DNA of 64,000 bases from NCBI GenBank assembly GCA_036571765.1, contig BROE01000023.1, positions 1,690,950 to 1,754,949 on the forward strand. Direction: 5' to 3'. The DNA is from Plecoglossus altivelis (Eukaryota; Chordata; Actinopteri; Osmeriformes; Plecoglossidae). Below are positions 1 through 14,368 of the stretch, piece by piece; position 1 is the stretch's first letter; the number at the start of each line of letters is the position of its first letter. The notes beneath the pieces were generated by a model that was not told the origin of the DNA, did no database searches, and was given only the letters and a program-made list of their open reading frames with translations. The position numbers were made by a program, and so were the translations under genes.

Positions 1-125
1 AGAAAATTGTCAGCCTCAGATGGAAGAAACTCTTGTTGTTAGATACAACCTTCGATGTCCTTGTGCGAGTGATCGAGCACCAGTTCCTTAAAGTCAATCG
101 TTCATGTGTGTGGATGTTTTTACAG

Positions 126-3100
126 GCCTTACCAACATGGAGGTGATATGCTGGCTGCAATAACACACATTCTAACCCAGTGTACCAGGAATGACCAGGC
201 CGCCCCTGCAGCCCTGGTCCTACAAGGTCTACACGAGCTCTGTCGAGCTGAGGTGTGGGGAACATGCATGCATACAACGTACTCACAGAGGTTCATGAGA
301 ACAGGAGAAATATTTCCCTCTGTACCAGTTCATGACATAAAGTGACAGTAGAACAGCTGAGCTGTAGTCATTTGACTGCAGTTGAATGGGAAGAATGGTT
401 TTGTTTTGTGTGGTTTGTATTTGTATAGATATGTTTATTTTTGATTGACATGCTGAAGGTTTTGATTTCTACATTACATAATATTTGACAGGTTTGGGGG
501 GGGGGCATCCTTTTGTTTTCAGCTTTTTGGGGGATAGCAATGTAAACAGCTTTGAAATCAACAAAAGACACAAATCTGCCTCCAAACATTTTCACTTGCT
601 TTGCCTTTGGTTCTGTGCATCAGTGTGTCAGCAACAGCATCAAAGACTTTGGACCCCCTTGCTGCATTACAAGTAGGGGAAACCTTTAGTATTAAAACAC
701 AGTTTGTAACAACCTCGACATGTGTTGTGTTTTTACAATGACCTTGCAGGTAGTAGATATGTGTTCTATGTGGAGGAACCTTGGTCCCAAGCTGAGCTGT
801 GACTCCAGACCCCTGGTGATTAAGACCTTAGCTGAGCTTCTGGCTTTGGTCCCACAGTTGCCCGTAAAGTCTGAAGAGTATGAGGTAGCTGTAGAAGTGT
901 TACATAATACTTTGCCACACTTTTATACAGCAGTTACTGTGTTTTAATCCCTAAAGCTAACTTGTTGACTAATTGAGTTGATTTTATTGCTTAATAGTAT
1001 CCGTTATCTACTACTCGTAACTCAAAGTAAATGTTTTGTGCTTTCTCAGAAACTCAAAGAGCAGGTGACGAGTTTGCTTTGGGGCTATACTCTGAACAAG
1101 GTTGGTGTCATATATAACATATTGTAAAACCCCTATTGACATATTTTGCCGTTATTTCATATTTGATTCATTATTTACATATTTGAGTCATTATTTACAT
1201 ATTTTGCTTGATGCATTTGGCTTCCTGAAATTACAAAGTGGCGTCAACTGTGTACTTATCCCGTCGGATGTAAATTGGTTTCAGTCTGCGATGACTAGAC
1301 CAGAACAATACTCTAGCCATTGTATAATGTGTATATGGCTTATGACCATCAGTCATTTTAAACCCATGTCCTTCACACGTGTGATTGTAGCCTATGCATC
1401 TACAGAATAAAAAAGATTCTATTCAACCATCCAGTAAAGAGGGAGTTAAAAGATGCAGGTTTTGGTTGTTTGTTAATCCATGTATTTGTGTGTTACAGAA
1501 CCATGAAGTGGCCAGCTGTGGCTACAGAGCTCTGGCCTATTTCTCTGAGGAAGCATTCACAACCCTGCACCTACCTGAGGAGGTGAAGCCCTCCAAATGT
1601 AGTTCCACTCCTAAAAATCATTCATAGATAAAAGATCCAGATTTATATTTCATTGAAAGCTGTGTTCCGATTAAAATATGATCATTCCATGCCCTTCCTG
1701 TGCTTTTGATGTTTACGGTGATTAATACTGTGCTGTTTTTCATTTTAGGCAAGGCCAGCAGCAAAGCTACCTGACAGTGAAAAGGATGTCGAGGAAGGCA
1801 GTGAGAACGAACAAGACTTGTCAGTTCCAGGTTCATCTTATGTGAAGCTTATTGGCATCACCTCTTTGTCAGTCTTACCAGGTACTGTATTTGTTATCCC
1901 TTGGACTAGCTTTTGTGTTCATTTCCATTTAAATGTTTACATCCAGCATTGGTTCAATTTGAACCGTTTATCCGTTAATAGGAAATGTTAAGCCTTCTAG
2001 TTTTTTCCCGTCTCCGACTTCCTTACTAGGCGGAGGAAAACCAGCAATTAACATTTGTAACTGTAACTTGTATTGCTTGGAGCAGAGCAGGATTTTATAA
2101 TCCATCAACGTTGATGAGTTTAATAAAAAAAATAATGATAAAAAAGGATTCCTATTAAGAAGTAGAAAAGGTAGAGATACTTAAGTGGCTCTACAACTTT
2201 GCTGCTTGGCCACCAATAATTAGGATACATGCTACATTTTGTGTAAAAGCTTCCAGAATCCACTAATATGTATATGTAGATGAGCTCATTCTTCTCTGTT
2301 AAAGGTTGTTTTCTTTTTAAAGCCACCATGGACACCTCCCTTCAATGAAAACATCTCCCATTCAAAAGACCTTCCTGCTATATCACCAGCATGAACTTTA
2401 ATCGTTTGATTTGATTTACAGCAATTTCAGCCCATTTCTAAGGCGTTCATGCCACGTGTATTATAAGATCTCGTGTGGGTTCCTCGTGGAACAACAATGT
2501 TCTAGTTTTTATTTGTTTGTTTGTTTGTTTTCGAATCCTGGTTCAACTCCTTAAACACTTTATCTTCTGAACATGTACGCAAATTCTGTTCATAACACAA
2601 TAAGTCATTATGAATGACGCATAGTCAAAAGTAACACGTAACCCAGTCCTCCATAGACTACAAGCAATCGCATGCAGTTTGTACACCCTTACCCTGCCTT
2701 CTCCTCCAGCCCTCCAGAGTTTGCTGACATCAGTGGTGAAGCAGGAGATGAGTCAGATGCCACGTGGGGTGTACCACACAGCTTTGAAAGGAGGCACCCT
2801 GCGTTCAGATCAGCTGAAAACAGTGTCAGGGATCCCAGCGTTCATGTTGAAGACCTATGAGAAAAACAAACAGCCTGGTTTGAAACCAGGACTGGCAGGT
2901 ATTTTCACTCCCTTCTCTCTATGGAACTACAGCAGTTTAAATAGAAACCAGGCATAATACACCCATTATATTTACAGAAATTTAATTTAGTAAATGAGAT
3001 TTTTCCACTAATCACTTTTTGATCGAATCACTTGGTACGCAGTAGTGTTTTAAAACTGGTGTGTAATACGCTCTTCATGTCAGTTGAAAAGATAAACCAA

Positions 3101-6100
3101 ACACTTTACATTGTTTATTATTATACATAGCCTATTACACAGTACTTAAGTACTAACTACACAATACTTTAGTTCTAATTTCCACTATAGCAAGAATGCA
3201 AATATATTGCATGGGGAAAGGCTTCTATGTTTTCGCACTACCAATGTGATTGACCATGTCTGGGATGTCATGTCTTTTTTTCAGCTGGCCTGCTTCTTTC
3301 CTACGATCTGCCAGTTCAGATGGACCGCAACGGTCAGCCTATCAACCGCTTCCTGCTCAGCCAGAGCCGCAGCTACCAACAGATCTTATCTACTCTTATT
3401 CACGAGGTGAATACATTTTTCTACATTTTCCTTTTTACAACATTTGACATTTTCTTTCTTGTACCTCACAACAGAATCTTCCAAATTATCCTGGTTCTTC
3501 TCTCTAATAAATCTCCCTGATGCGCTCCTCTTTTCCGAATTTCTCTGTAATTTTTTTTTAACTTACTCGTATATACGCTTTGTCAGAGTGCTTCAAATAC
3601 TTTTTTTTTATGTGCGTGTATGAGATTGAAGTGTCTGAAGAAATATCTGTACTCGTTCGCTAGCTTCCACTGAACAGACCAGTAACAGAAACAAACACAT
3701 TGTACATCTTACAACATCAGTCCTGTACTACCCTTCGGGGAACGGCTGTTTGCAGCGTGTTATGTCTCTAACCCTAACCCTAACCCATAACTCTCCAGTA
3801 TTTAAGAAATGCTTATGAAAATGTTGCTTTCGTGTTGAAAAAGATTCCATACTTGATCTTGGTGTCTCTGAGCCCAGGTGAACATACAGCCTTCGGAGTG
3901 GCATCGTGCTCTCCTACTTCCCAAAGCCTGGCAAGGGTTCATGACCCGGGCCTTCCATGCAGTGTTACAGGTATGTGTTTGTCTGGAATTCAATGAGAAC
4001 CTCGGATGCCAGGGTGCAGTTTTCCAATACACGTCTCAACAAAACAACATCGTATTTAATAGTTGTTGTATTTAGGAGACACAAACTAGGATACTACTAT
4101 AATACCGCTTACTTATTTCTCTTTGTGCCCATATTAACAGTCATTGACATGATCATGGTTTGATAGTGGATATATTACACTGACTATGTAAAATTAATAA
4201 ATGGACGAAGTTATCAGTTTTCATGACTTAAAAATGAGCTCCAGTTGTGGTCGTTTTTGCTGTGACTGTGTCTGGCTTTAGGGTCGACGTGCAGAACTAG
4301 AGATGCAGAAGAAGCAGGACAAGGAGAATGTGAAGGAGCTACACCACAAACAGCAGTGCGCCTGGCTCTGGTTAGAAACACAAGCACACACATGCAAAAA
4401 CATGCTGGTCATAAACAAACTTTTCACTTTGATTTTAGCATTGTATTCAATGATCCAGCGTCTAATATAAAGCAGTCACTGTGTGGTTTAAATGAGGCCC
4501 TGTTCTTCCTCCAGAACAGAATATAGAAATGGTAAATGGTTGTGTTATTACAAATGCAACACCAATGCATTGTCTTTACTTTGTCTAGAGTTATTGGCTA
4601 GCCACACTACAACTATCTAACCCCTGTCAACCATGTGACTAATCCTGACATCATATAGACAGGGTGTGTTTTTACATATGCATATACTTTCTGTGGAAAA
4701 GGGGGAAAACATCAGTGCTATTACACAAGTAACATGAAACGGATGCTTCTCTCACGGGAAACATGCTTTCCCATCTCACAGGGTCAGGGACCAGCTCACT
4801 GATGTCATCAAATCTGCATCAAAGTTAGTCTGTCTCCAATTTCTCTCTTTTGTACATTCATTGGAAAAACATGAAGAAATTCAAGATTGTATGATTTGTG
4901 TGCACGAGGTAACAAATAATATATGAATATTGGTATTATTCAGAGTGATGTTGTTGTTAGTGCCAAATCCGCAGTGGGTTGGCTTCTGTCTCGTTAGGTG
5001 TGGCTCCCTTTGGCAAGGCACAACCTGTATTCTCTGTCATGTATATTTTCGTTTTTGTTAGTATTCTTATTATTATTGTTGTTGCTGTAGCAATTTCACC
5101 TTGATGTGTCAAATAGCTCAATGGGCCTATTATCGAAAGATTGCTATTTGGATTGGAAGAGTGATTGATAATGACAGTAAATCATTTAGACCTGTTCCTG
5201 CCAGCATTCAGTGTACAGTCTTTCCTTTTCATTGTCAATGGTAGCTGGAATTAAACGCTGTAGTCACGACACCCATGCTATCAAACTAGGTTAGTTTAAA
5301 TGTGTTTTCCTATTTGCGTTGTTTGTTCACAAGTGACAATGTTTTCGGTAACAGAGACAGTCCTGTGGTGCAGGGGAACTCCATCTTGGCTCTGAGCGGT
5401 CTGGCCACTGCCTTGGCCAAGTACGAGCGGGATCTGCATACAGAAACAGAGGTGGGATTTGAGGTAAGTGTCGGGTGTGAAGCGATCCTTATTCCTTGCT
5501 ACATGTCCTTATGCTAGTTTGGAGACAAGCAGGGTTACTCTTAAGGTTTTACCGTTTTTTGTTTAGTCTTTTTTCCCCCCAGTTAAAAATCACAGAAGCT
5601 CTACTCGACAGTCTGTTCCATGATGTTTTGCAGAATGTACGGTCGCAAATTAGAGTTTACCAGTAAACAAAAGTCCCTCCGTCTCCCCTCATTCCTGAAA
5701 TATGAATTCAATCTGTCACTTGGATAACACTGAAGAGTCAGCACTTCACTTTTGCCAATTGCGTTTTTACAAGTACATCCCAAGTAACGAATTGTATTTC
5801 TCAGAACATTGATTAATTTATCTTTTGGGGTTCAATGGATTATGGTCTGAAGACAAACTATTTACTACCACTGTCTCACTTCAGTGTCCATTTTGTGCTC
5901 CGCTGCTACAGGTAGGGACAGACATTATACCCACAGCCACCTGGTTAGCCATGTTGACAGACACGCTACTTAGCATCATCAGCAGCAGCTATCGACCCAA
6001 AGGACTTGTCTTCCCCTGGTTTCAACATGTGAGTACTGCAGTACTATGCTAGCTGTAAAGGAGCGATGTCAGACCTGTACCACACAGAGCAGTGTTTGAA

Positions 6101-9100
6101 GTGCACTTCCTGAACATCGCTCTTACCTGCTCTTCCCTTTCATCTTCTTTGCTTTGCCCTGTTCAACCCTCCACTGCTCTGCTCTCCTCCCTTACCAACC
6201 TGACTCTTCTTTACACAATATGTTCCTTGTCTCAGCGATCCTATTCTGGAGAAAACACAGCCAGCATCATCGCCCGCTCCTGTGCTGCCCTGGCACTATC
6301 CCTGATGGTGCCTGTCCTGGTCTCCTGGCACAAGGACTATCTGCCTGAGGTTCTGTCCATCCTGAGAGCAGGCCTGCCCAATTCGCCCACAGTAGATGAA
6401 TCCCAAACTGTCCAGTTCCACAGTGGCCTTGCCTTGGGATTGGTCCTCTGTAGTCTGCATGAGGAACATCCTAGGTAGTCTCACAGTAATAGCTTTCTTA
6501 ACTGAATGGTTTTAAAGACTTTCTGCCTGCAAAACAGTTTTCTCGTTCCTGTTAACAGCGATGTGTCGGACAACACGATGACTGATATACTGAAGAACTC
6601 CCTGGATACTCTAGAAGCCTGCTGCTTCGACACCAACCTGGAATACAAGTCAGTTTTGTGCTTGTGGTTGTGTCTTGTAAGACAGCCCATTTGGAGCAAT
6701 CCTCAGTACAAGCTAGATCTATACTATCTTACGTTTCTCTTCTTTTCTGACTGTACCCTGCTAGTATGGGCTGTGTGCTAGGTATGGGCCTGGTGTTGGT
6801 GGCTCTGTGTGGCAATGGGCAAGTTAACCACAATACAAGGGTTGCGAGCACCCTGGACAAACTGCTATCAGGTCTCCAGGAGAGTGCAAGTCAGGGACGC
6901 ATGCTACAAGAGGTACCATCAATAATACTCATTTTAAAATGAAAGGTGTGTTACTGAAATATTTGGTAGTGGGTATTTTGTCCTGATATCTAGTGTAGTT
7001 TGAAGTAAGAATGAGCAACAAAGATGAAAATTAGTAATCATTTTGTCTCCTTAAAATACAAAACAATTAACATCAAATTACTGATGTCATACAATTGAAT
7101 GACAACATTCGATTTTGTATGACTTTAAGAGTACATATTAAAAGGAAATATATTTGTTATTAAATATGTATGGCAAACGGCATGGCTTCTTCAGTTCTAC
7201 ACACAATAATTGGCTCAATATGTAGTTGAAGTTGGCAACATCTAATAGTGACAGCAATACCTTAAATTTTCCTTAGATTTGTGGTACTGTAGGCCACTTA
7301 CTTTGTATTAACTTAATAAATGCTTACTTTATCTTGACATTAAAATATAAAGTTACTCTGGCGCTTGTTATAGATTTATATCAATAAATAGAAAGCGTTT
7401 TAGTGAAATTAGTCCCAAAGTACAAGTAAACACTCCTACACCAAATCTCTGTATGCAAACACATGCTAACGAATACTAACACGTTGTTCCCTCTTCATCT
7501 TATTCTTCCTGCCTCTTCCGTGCCCCCCCATCCTCTCTCTCAGGTATTTGCCTACTCAGTGGCTTGCGTGGGGGTGTCAGCCTTTAGTGCTGGAATTGTA
7601 AGTGCCACTAAAGCAGAGGAGATCATGAGCACAATCCGCTCCAAAACAGAGGACAGTCAACAGGTTGGGAGACACCTTGGTGTGTGCGTGTAAATGTGTT
7701 TTTTTCACGACTAAGCATGCATGCGCTGTATGTAGCTATCACTGAACTGTGTGGCAGAGGACAAGTCTTTTTTTTGTGTATTTCAGACCCCAGGTTTCTC
7801 ACTTGCTCTGGGTCTGGTGGTTCATGGACTGTCACAATGCGGCCATGGCAAGGTTGAGGACATTCACCCTCGTCTCTTAGCTGCCTGGATCAAGATCCTA
7901 CTTGCAGAGGTACCCGGGATTAGTGATGGGAACCTTGAATCGTTTTACTGAAAAAAGTGCTTTCTGGACAGGAATAGTAGCACCATGAAGTTCAGAGCAT
8001 GTTGTTGTTGATTCACCACATATTCCGTTCCAGGACTGTCCTACCATGCAGAGGTTAGCTGCTGTCAATGGGTTGGTGGCACTGGTGGGCTCTGAAAGTA
8101 ACCTTACTCAGGTAAGGAATCTGGACTTGCAAGGGCATTGTGGGTTTCTGTCCATTCGCATGTCGATATATGACAAGTAAAATCATAAATAAAATGTATT
8201 ATGCGAAGTGTATACATTCTACGCCTCATATTCTTGATATATGAATTAGATTAACCATGTCCGACTTCATTGCAATAAACCTGTGAAAAAGTCTGTACAT
8301 ACAAAAGACTTATTCAGCACCAAAAAGTATGTTGCATTTTATTGTAAAAGGTACTGTATCATCGCTATGGAACGCACATTTTACAGGCTGCGTAACTTTC
8401 CAACGCTATAGTTTAATTACATTTTTAAAATGGCCATTAAAGGTTTAACGAGGCTGTAATAAAGACATAAAACGGTTGGATCTTTATGGCCTATGACCAA
8501 TCACAACACCCCCTGACCTCTTCAGAGAGATCTGTAAAAATATGCAATGATGTGAACTTACAGGATGTTCGACAGTTTTATCCATCTCAGCCTATTGCAT
8601 TTAGGTTGTGTTAATATCTGCAGGTACTCACTGATTTTTGCACCAGTCCCAATTGTTGGGCACCTGATTGGAAAGGGATGAGCCAAATGAGTAAATCATG
8701 CATTTATTCCATCCACATGATGGACCTGATCTCACCAACAAATCCTTTTGACCTGAGAGCTGTGAACAGTAGCATTAGACTATGCAGTACATTGGTGTGT
8801 TAGTAGGTAGTGCTCCTGGGGTTCCAACTTCTCAGCTTTCTGTTTTGACTTGCTGCGCTTTGTAAAAAAGAATTCAAAAATGGACCTCAACCATGGTATC
8901 AAAGAGCTTCCATTCCTACAGTGGCCCAGTAAATAACATACCAAATAACAGGGAGACATGAACTGGATTGACTGACTGTGACTGATTTGTTCTCCATCAG
9001 ATGAAGACTCAATCAGAGCAGTCCCCTGTGCTGCAGAGCAGCCTAAATGAAGTCATCCGGGCAACAACACAGGTAATACCTTCATGACCTCTCAACATTC

Positions 9101-9520
9101 TTGAAGTGTAATTTATGCTGTCATTTTCTGTTAATGGTGTCATGCTGACTCACTATTTTACACACACTACTTCTGTCATAGATTATTACTTACTCAAGGG
9201 CAATTGGGCTGCAGTCTAACAGCGCATGTCTACTGGGCCACCTGCACTTGGCCCAAATGTCATTGGGTCATAGTCGCACAGTAGGTAAGATCCTAAGAGA
9301 ATTGACCAGAAAAGTGGCTTGCAAGTCTGGGTTCTTTAAGCTTTTCATGTTTACAGCATTTTCTTTTTTTCCTTGAGTTTGCCAAGCACAATAAGGACAC
9401 ATAAACAACAGCACACGTTGTCGAATAGTTGTGACATTTATTATTTATAATCACAGACTACAATACACTGACCATTCATATGAAGTAACTTGTTGAGTAA
9501 TGTCCATCATACGACACTGA

Positions 9521-9585
<65 letters not shown>

Positions 9586-12500
9586 CACCAATTTGATCAC
9601 ACGCACTAGTAGATTCTCTATTTTGATACATTTCACTTTTTCCTCCAGTTCCTCAAGGCTTCAGTTACCTAACAGAGAAGAGTGTCATAAGATCTCTAGG
9701 GGATTTCATCACAGAGGCAGGAAGAAAAGGTTTGGAAACATTGACTTACCTCCAATTGATTTTGTTAGTGGCAATCTTTCAGACATACTGTATAAATAAC
9801 CCATTTTGCCCTAAAATGATTAACTTCACAGCTTCCCACTTTAGATGAAAAAGAAAAACAAATTGTTATACATTTTTCTGTCAAGGACCTGAGGCAACCC
9901 TTCCTGAACAGGTTAAGACAGCGCTTGGTCCTCTGGCAGAAGTAGGCAGAGGTTTCCAGTACCCTCCTATCAACTGGAGTGGCCTGCTCTCCCCTTTAAT
10001 GAGACTAAACTTTGGTATGGTTTACCATAGAACAATACACCCACACATAACACATACACACGCTCACACTAGCATGCTTGTTCATATGCAATCATACACA
10101 TCGCATTCTCACTTTTATACCTAAACACAACACCATTTTCTAGAGTTGTCAAATCAAATTATCCTAAAATCTGTGGAAATGTGCTCATGTTCCTTGTAGG
10201 TGAAGAAGTGCAGCATCTATGTATGGAGCTGGCAGCGAATCAGGCCCAATCTTCCCAAAGTGCTTCTCTCTTCTTAGGGTCCTGGCTGTGCTCACCTCTT
10301 GTACACAGTCTTTCGGTTTGTTTGGGCAGGGTGGGAATACAGGAATTATCACTATCCTACTGTAGAATGGCACAAATAGCAGATGGGTTACAAGCAGTAT
10401 TTAACGTATTGTGTCCGCTGTGATTTTACCAACATGTCCCTTTGTCTAGTCTCACACACGAAACCACCTGTACGACACTCTGAGTGTGTGGATGAAGTAC
10501 GTGCCAGAGGATAAACTGAAAGGGTTTGTGGAGACCCTGGGGGTACAGCAGTTCCAACCTGAACTCCAGCCACAGCGTCTGGACGTCTGTCTCTCCCTCC
10601 TTAGAGGCCTGAACCAAGCTATGGCCCTCCCCAACTCCCCTAAGCACTGCTGGGCCATCTTATGTTCCACCACAGAGAAAATATTTTCCCTCCTTCCCAA
10701 CAGCATACAGGTAACAAGCCTTAAAAACAGACCTATTAATCCTTGTAGAATACTAACATGGCTACATAAAAACAACACCTCAGTGATCTATAACTTTAGC
10801 ATTTCATACATTATTCTTTCACTTGTAGGACAGTGAAGTGGACTTGTATTTGGAAATCTCCAAATGTCTGTCTAAACTGCCTGACATGGAGATTGACCGG
10901 ATTGTTCATGTTACAGAGGTACAGTCTTACATTGGTACAAATATACAATTGTTACGTACAATATAAGCCAGAAGTGGGCAGTTATACATTTTGGAACAAT
11001 AACCACTATGAAACTCATGTCATAGAAAATGTCTATAAAGATTGGAAGTTAACCTATGACCACAGACCATAGCTGACCTGGTGTATGGCCAGTAAATGCA
11101 CATTTTCCTAAAAGTGTCTAGGACTGTCTAAGTAGAGGCGGATTTAAAAAGGAAGTAAAGAATAACAAACATCTCTTCTAAGTTTGTAAAGGTTTTATAT
11201 TCACACTCTTTCAGACTCGGGTGGAAAAGACAAGCTATGTCTTGGCCCATCTGACTTCCCAGGGGCGAGTACCTCTACAGGGGCTGAACGATGTTATTTC
11301 CGCAGTGCTGCATGGTTGGCCTAGCCAGCGGGTTGGCTGGCTCCTCCTGCAAACCTTCCATCAGTGCCAATTAGTATCCAGCCCTAACACAGGTCAGCCA
11401 TGATCTGAACTATGGGCAAGAAGCTAACCACACACACTTTTCAAAGGAGTAAATGCCATCTCCAGTTTGAGGGGGAAGAATGTTTGAAGTGTTAACAGTC
11501 ACGTGTTTTAACGAATTGCTGAAGAATATTGGAACTAAATTTGGAAAATTTACTAAAGTCAAATTTTGTTTTGTTTGGCAATGGGTTTGTGTCTTAACAC
11601 TACCATTATACAAATGGCACTTGCAAAATTGACAATACATTTTTTCCTCTGGCGTAATTCTGTGGGACTATGTTCATTGAATTAGTGGAATAATCATAAA
11701 TTCTTATAAAATTATAAAACTGGAGAGGGTACAATGAAAAAAAATATACAATCATACAGATTACACAAATTTGCCCCTGGTGTAATGGTGAAAAAGCCAC
11801 GTGACTTCAACAACCCTGTTTTCATTTTGATCTTAAATAAAGGTCAATAATGAAAGAATCCCTTTTTTCTTCCACCCACTATATCATCAAACCAATGTAT
11901 TCATTCAAGTGTTCTTTCTTAGATGTCTCTCAGCGGATGGAGTGGCTCTTTGAGCTGATGGGGCACATAAGAAATATTGCATACGGAGCCACTGTTCCAA
12001 GTTGTGGGAATGCCAAGCAGGTGCGTTCTCCCATTTCTGGTCATTTCCAAATGTGCTTGTGTTGGGGAGGGGCAGGGTTTATCCAGTGAGATTGACTGGA
12101 ATGCGAGAGGGCAATCTTTACATATTGGTGAGACATGGAACAGTAATTTTTTACATAGAGTGTGAAATAGCTTTGGAATATTTAGGTAATACAAACGTTA
12201 TGGTGGACTCGTTGTATTTGTCAAATGTATTTAACTGTGAATACTATTATATTTTTCTTAAATTAAGTTTATATAGCGCCTACTCTATCACAAACTTTGG
12301 TAGAAGGAGCATGATGATGGTTTCCTACCATCAACTCTTGATGACACATTTAGCCATTAAAAACAGAGTTGGATCCTCTGAATTCTTAAAAAATATCTCA
12401 GGCATTTTGTGAAACTGACCTCTGACCATAAATACATGTAAATATTCTTCCATTTTAAAATTAAGTATTGAAAATAAGTAATTTAAGATTGTTACATTGT

Positions 12501-13763
12501 ACACTTACCAAAATAGGGGTACTTTATTTCTATGAGGTTCAAGGTGTATGGATGTAAATATCCTTAAAGCTGACATTCTACACGTAGGAATCTTTTGGAA
12601 AAAATTCAAATCCACTGTAACAGACCAGAATAACTTAATATTTCCGCTGTTTCTTATATCCTCCCATGCAGGCAACACAATTCCTTATCCAAGTATTTGC
12701 AGCTGCTGTGGTCTGCTGGAGTAACCACACGATGCCCCTCCTCATCGGAATAAGGGCCCAGTGGTTACCACGGAAACAAGAATACAAGTCTGTTCTGCCT
12801 CATTCCTTTGATGGCGATGGGTTGCTAAATGAGCAGTCACTTTCATTGTGCCTGCTGGGATTACCCCCGTGTCTGAAGCACCTCTTGGCCAAAGAGCCTT
12901 GGTGCAGCCAATCACCAAAGGTTAGTCTTCACCTAATCTCCCTCATGTACTGAATGGTGATTGATCATATTAGCACATTGTGTGGCCTGAAGCAAAAAAA
13001 TTAAGGTGTTGAAGGCTTGGTATGTAAAGATTTGATCATGTTGCACAGTTCCCAGTGAAATCAATGGTATATATCTGATATACAATACTTGAAGAAAGAA
13101 CTCCAGGCTCCTAGAATTTGAAACTCGAGTACGTCTCATTTTGTCATTGTTATTTTCATTGCGAATCAAATAATAATAACATTACAGGTGGTCCATAAAT
13201 GGAAATAATTGTAATTGTGTGGAAATTAAGGGCTCATTGTTGTTTTGTAAAAGTTTATAGACTGGCTTCTCAGCATCACAGAGGGTCCTGAAACTGGCCT
13301 ATCGGGAACATCCATCAGTGCCGCCAAAGGTCAGATGTCCAAGTTTCAACATTTACAGAAAACTGATCATTTAGATAATACGTTTATAGTCTTATGAAAA
13401 TATATTCATACTTTATAAGAGAATTAGGTCAGTGATTTACAGTTGGTATCCAATATTTAACAGACATTTATCCACAGTGACTACTTATGATTTGATACAA
13501 AGTCGATCAAACCAAAACTTTTGAGATTGATAAGAATTGTGAAGAAATGTGAATTGTCAAGTCACCTATACTTTTCATTTGGGTGAAGAGTTGGTAGATG
13601 AAGAACAGACGTGACATGCCAATGGGTGAAACACCCATTGGCTGAGCGTCTCCTCTTAGAAGTAACACTTTATTGTTAACCCTGCACAGCTGCCCTGCTA
13701 GCTCTGAAGACCACTCCGGAATTCAAGAAAAAAGCAGTGTGGACCAGAGCATATGGTTGGTAG
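126..13763 (+). CDS. FOCAD: Focadhesin, C-terminal two thirds (30 exons, 5' partial)
   Basis: Focadhesin is a large helical-repeat protein linked to focal adhesions and, in human genetics, to stability of the SKI mRNA-surveillance complex. Coding exons: 126-252, 750-884, 1050-1100, 1499-1582, 1749-1881, 2710-2898, 3285-3406, 3878-3970, 4282-4370, 4782-4823, 5355-5463, 5912-6028, 6236-6474, 6559-6648, 6765-6912, 7544-7663, 7787-7909, 8034-8111, 9001-9072, 9182-9284, 9649-9729, 9886-10014, 10200-10315, 10450-10710, 10829-10918, 11215-11392, 11923-12020, 12672-12920, 13254-13329, 13690-13763. Every junction is AG/GT and phases agree, giving about 1204 residues against 1801 for the whole human protein. 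Diagnostic blocks are RPYQHG at the first exon, KQPGLKPGLAG, SYSGENTAS, RMEWLFELMGHIRN and the terminal KKKAVWTRAYGW-stop. The last part is the Focadhesin (DUF3028) region; the earlier exons fall in the DUF3730-type region. Bases 1-125 read as intron. No frameshift or in-frame stop was seen. Confidence 0.95.
1152..1204. repeat. Short AT-rich tandem repeat in a FOCAD intron
   Basis: A unit of about 18-20 bases built on CATTATTTACATATTTGA occurs about two and a half times with small differences. It lies in the intron between the exons ending at 1100 and starting at 1499. No function is suggested. Confidence 0.6.
1883..2709 (+). other. FOCAD intron, no further feature
   Basis: This 0.8 kb intron separates the exon ending LSVLP from the exon starting at 2710. 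It contains a short TTTG-type repeat near 2510-2530. I see no coding, RNA or mobile element in it. The other FOCAD introns above 300 bases (253-749, 1101-1498, 2899-3284, 3971-4281, 4371-4781, 4824-5354, 5464-5911, 6913-7543, 8112-9000, 11393-11922, 12021-12671, 12921-13253, 13330-13689) are likewise without recognisable features. Confidence 0.7.
3768..3786. repeat. Interstitial telomere-like repeat (CCCTAA)3
   Basis: Three consecutive copies of the vertebrate telomere hexamer, C-strand orientation on +, lie inside a FOCAD intron. Such short tracts usually arise by break repair or slippage, not from a working telomere. Confidence 0.85.
9525..9583. repeat. (TG)n microsatellite, about 29 units
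   Basis: An uninterrupted TG tract lies in the FOCAD intron between 9285 and 9648, about 65 bases before the next exon. Apparent reading frames across it are repeat artefacts. Confidence 0.97.
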
Positions 13764-14121
13764 CACAGAGACAGACCCCTCCTGCTCTCTATGCATAGAG
13801 GACAAATATGGACACATCCCAAAACCAGAAGTGAAAGAATACTGACGTCTTCATGCACGCGAGCAACAGCTGCTAATGATGGAAATACGAGTCTGTGTCA
13901 CTCTCAGTAAGTTTGCTTGTTTGACTGAGGACTTATTGCTTGGTTTTTCACAGAATCCTGGAGCTTCATGCTATTTTGTTTAAGACTTGTACGTCAACTT
14001 AAAGCAAAATACAGTTTTTCCACTTGTAACCATACATGATCATCAACATCAAATGAATTCTTAAAAAAAAAAATGTCTATGACATCAGTTATAACATTTC
14101 AGTATATTGAACTTACACCAA

Positions 14122-14136
14122 AATAAATCAAATAAA
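14122..14136 (+). promoter_or_regulatory. Probable FOCAD polyadenylation signals
   Basis: Two AATAAA hexamers (14122-14127 and 14131-14136) are the first closely paired canonical signals after the FOCAD stop at 13763. They would give a 3' UTR of roughly 370-400 bases that ends before the opposing HACD4 stop exon. Confidence 0.55.
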
Positions 14137-14368
14137 TTCATTTCAGGCAACATTGTATGGAATGTTTCATTATAAACAGTTTATCCCGTCCTTACTCATG
14201 TAGAATACTGCCGCTGTCAATTGACCTTTGTAAATGCTGTCAAATAAAACCACAGCGATGTTTGACGCAATGGCAACTTTCTTTTGTTGCCCAGAATGAC
14301 CATGTTGTGTCATGTAAATGTGAAAATGCAGCAGGGCACATAAAAGGTTATGTTCACTGGCCCAAATA

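Noticed and set aside
1..125. Possible FOCAD exon at the window start
   Set aside because: No frame aligns with the FOCAD residues expected before RPYQHG, and a TTTTTACAG acceptor precedes 126, so this is intron.
2530..2560. tRNA-like GGTTCAACTCC near a TTTG repeat
   Set aside because: No A-box at a suitable distance and no stem pairing; a chance B-box.
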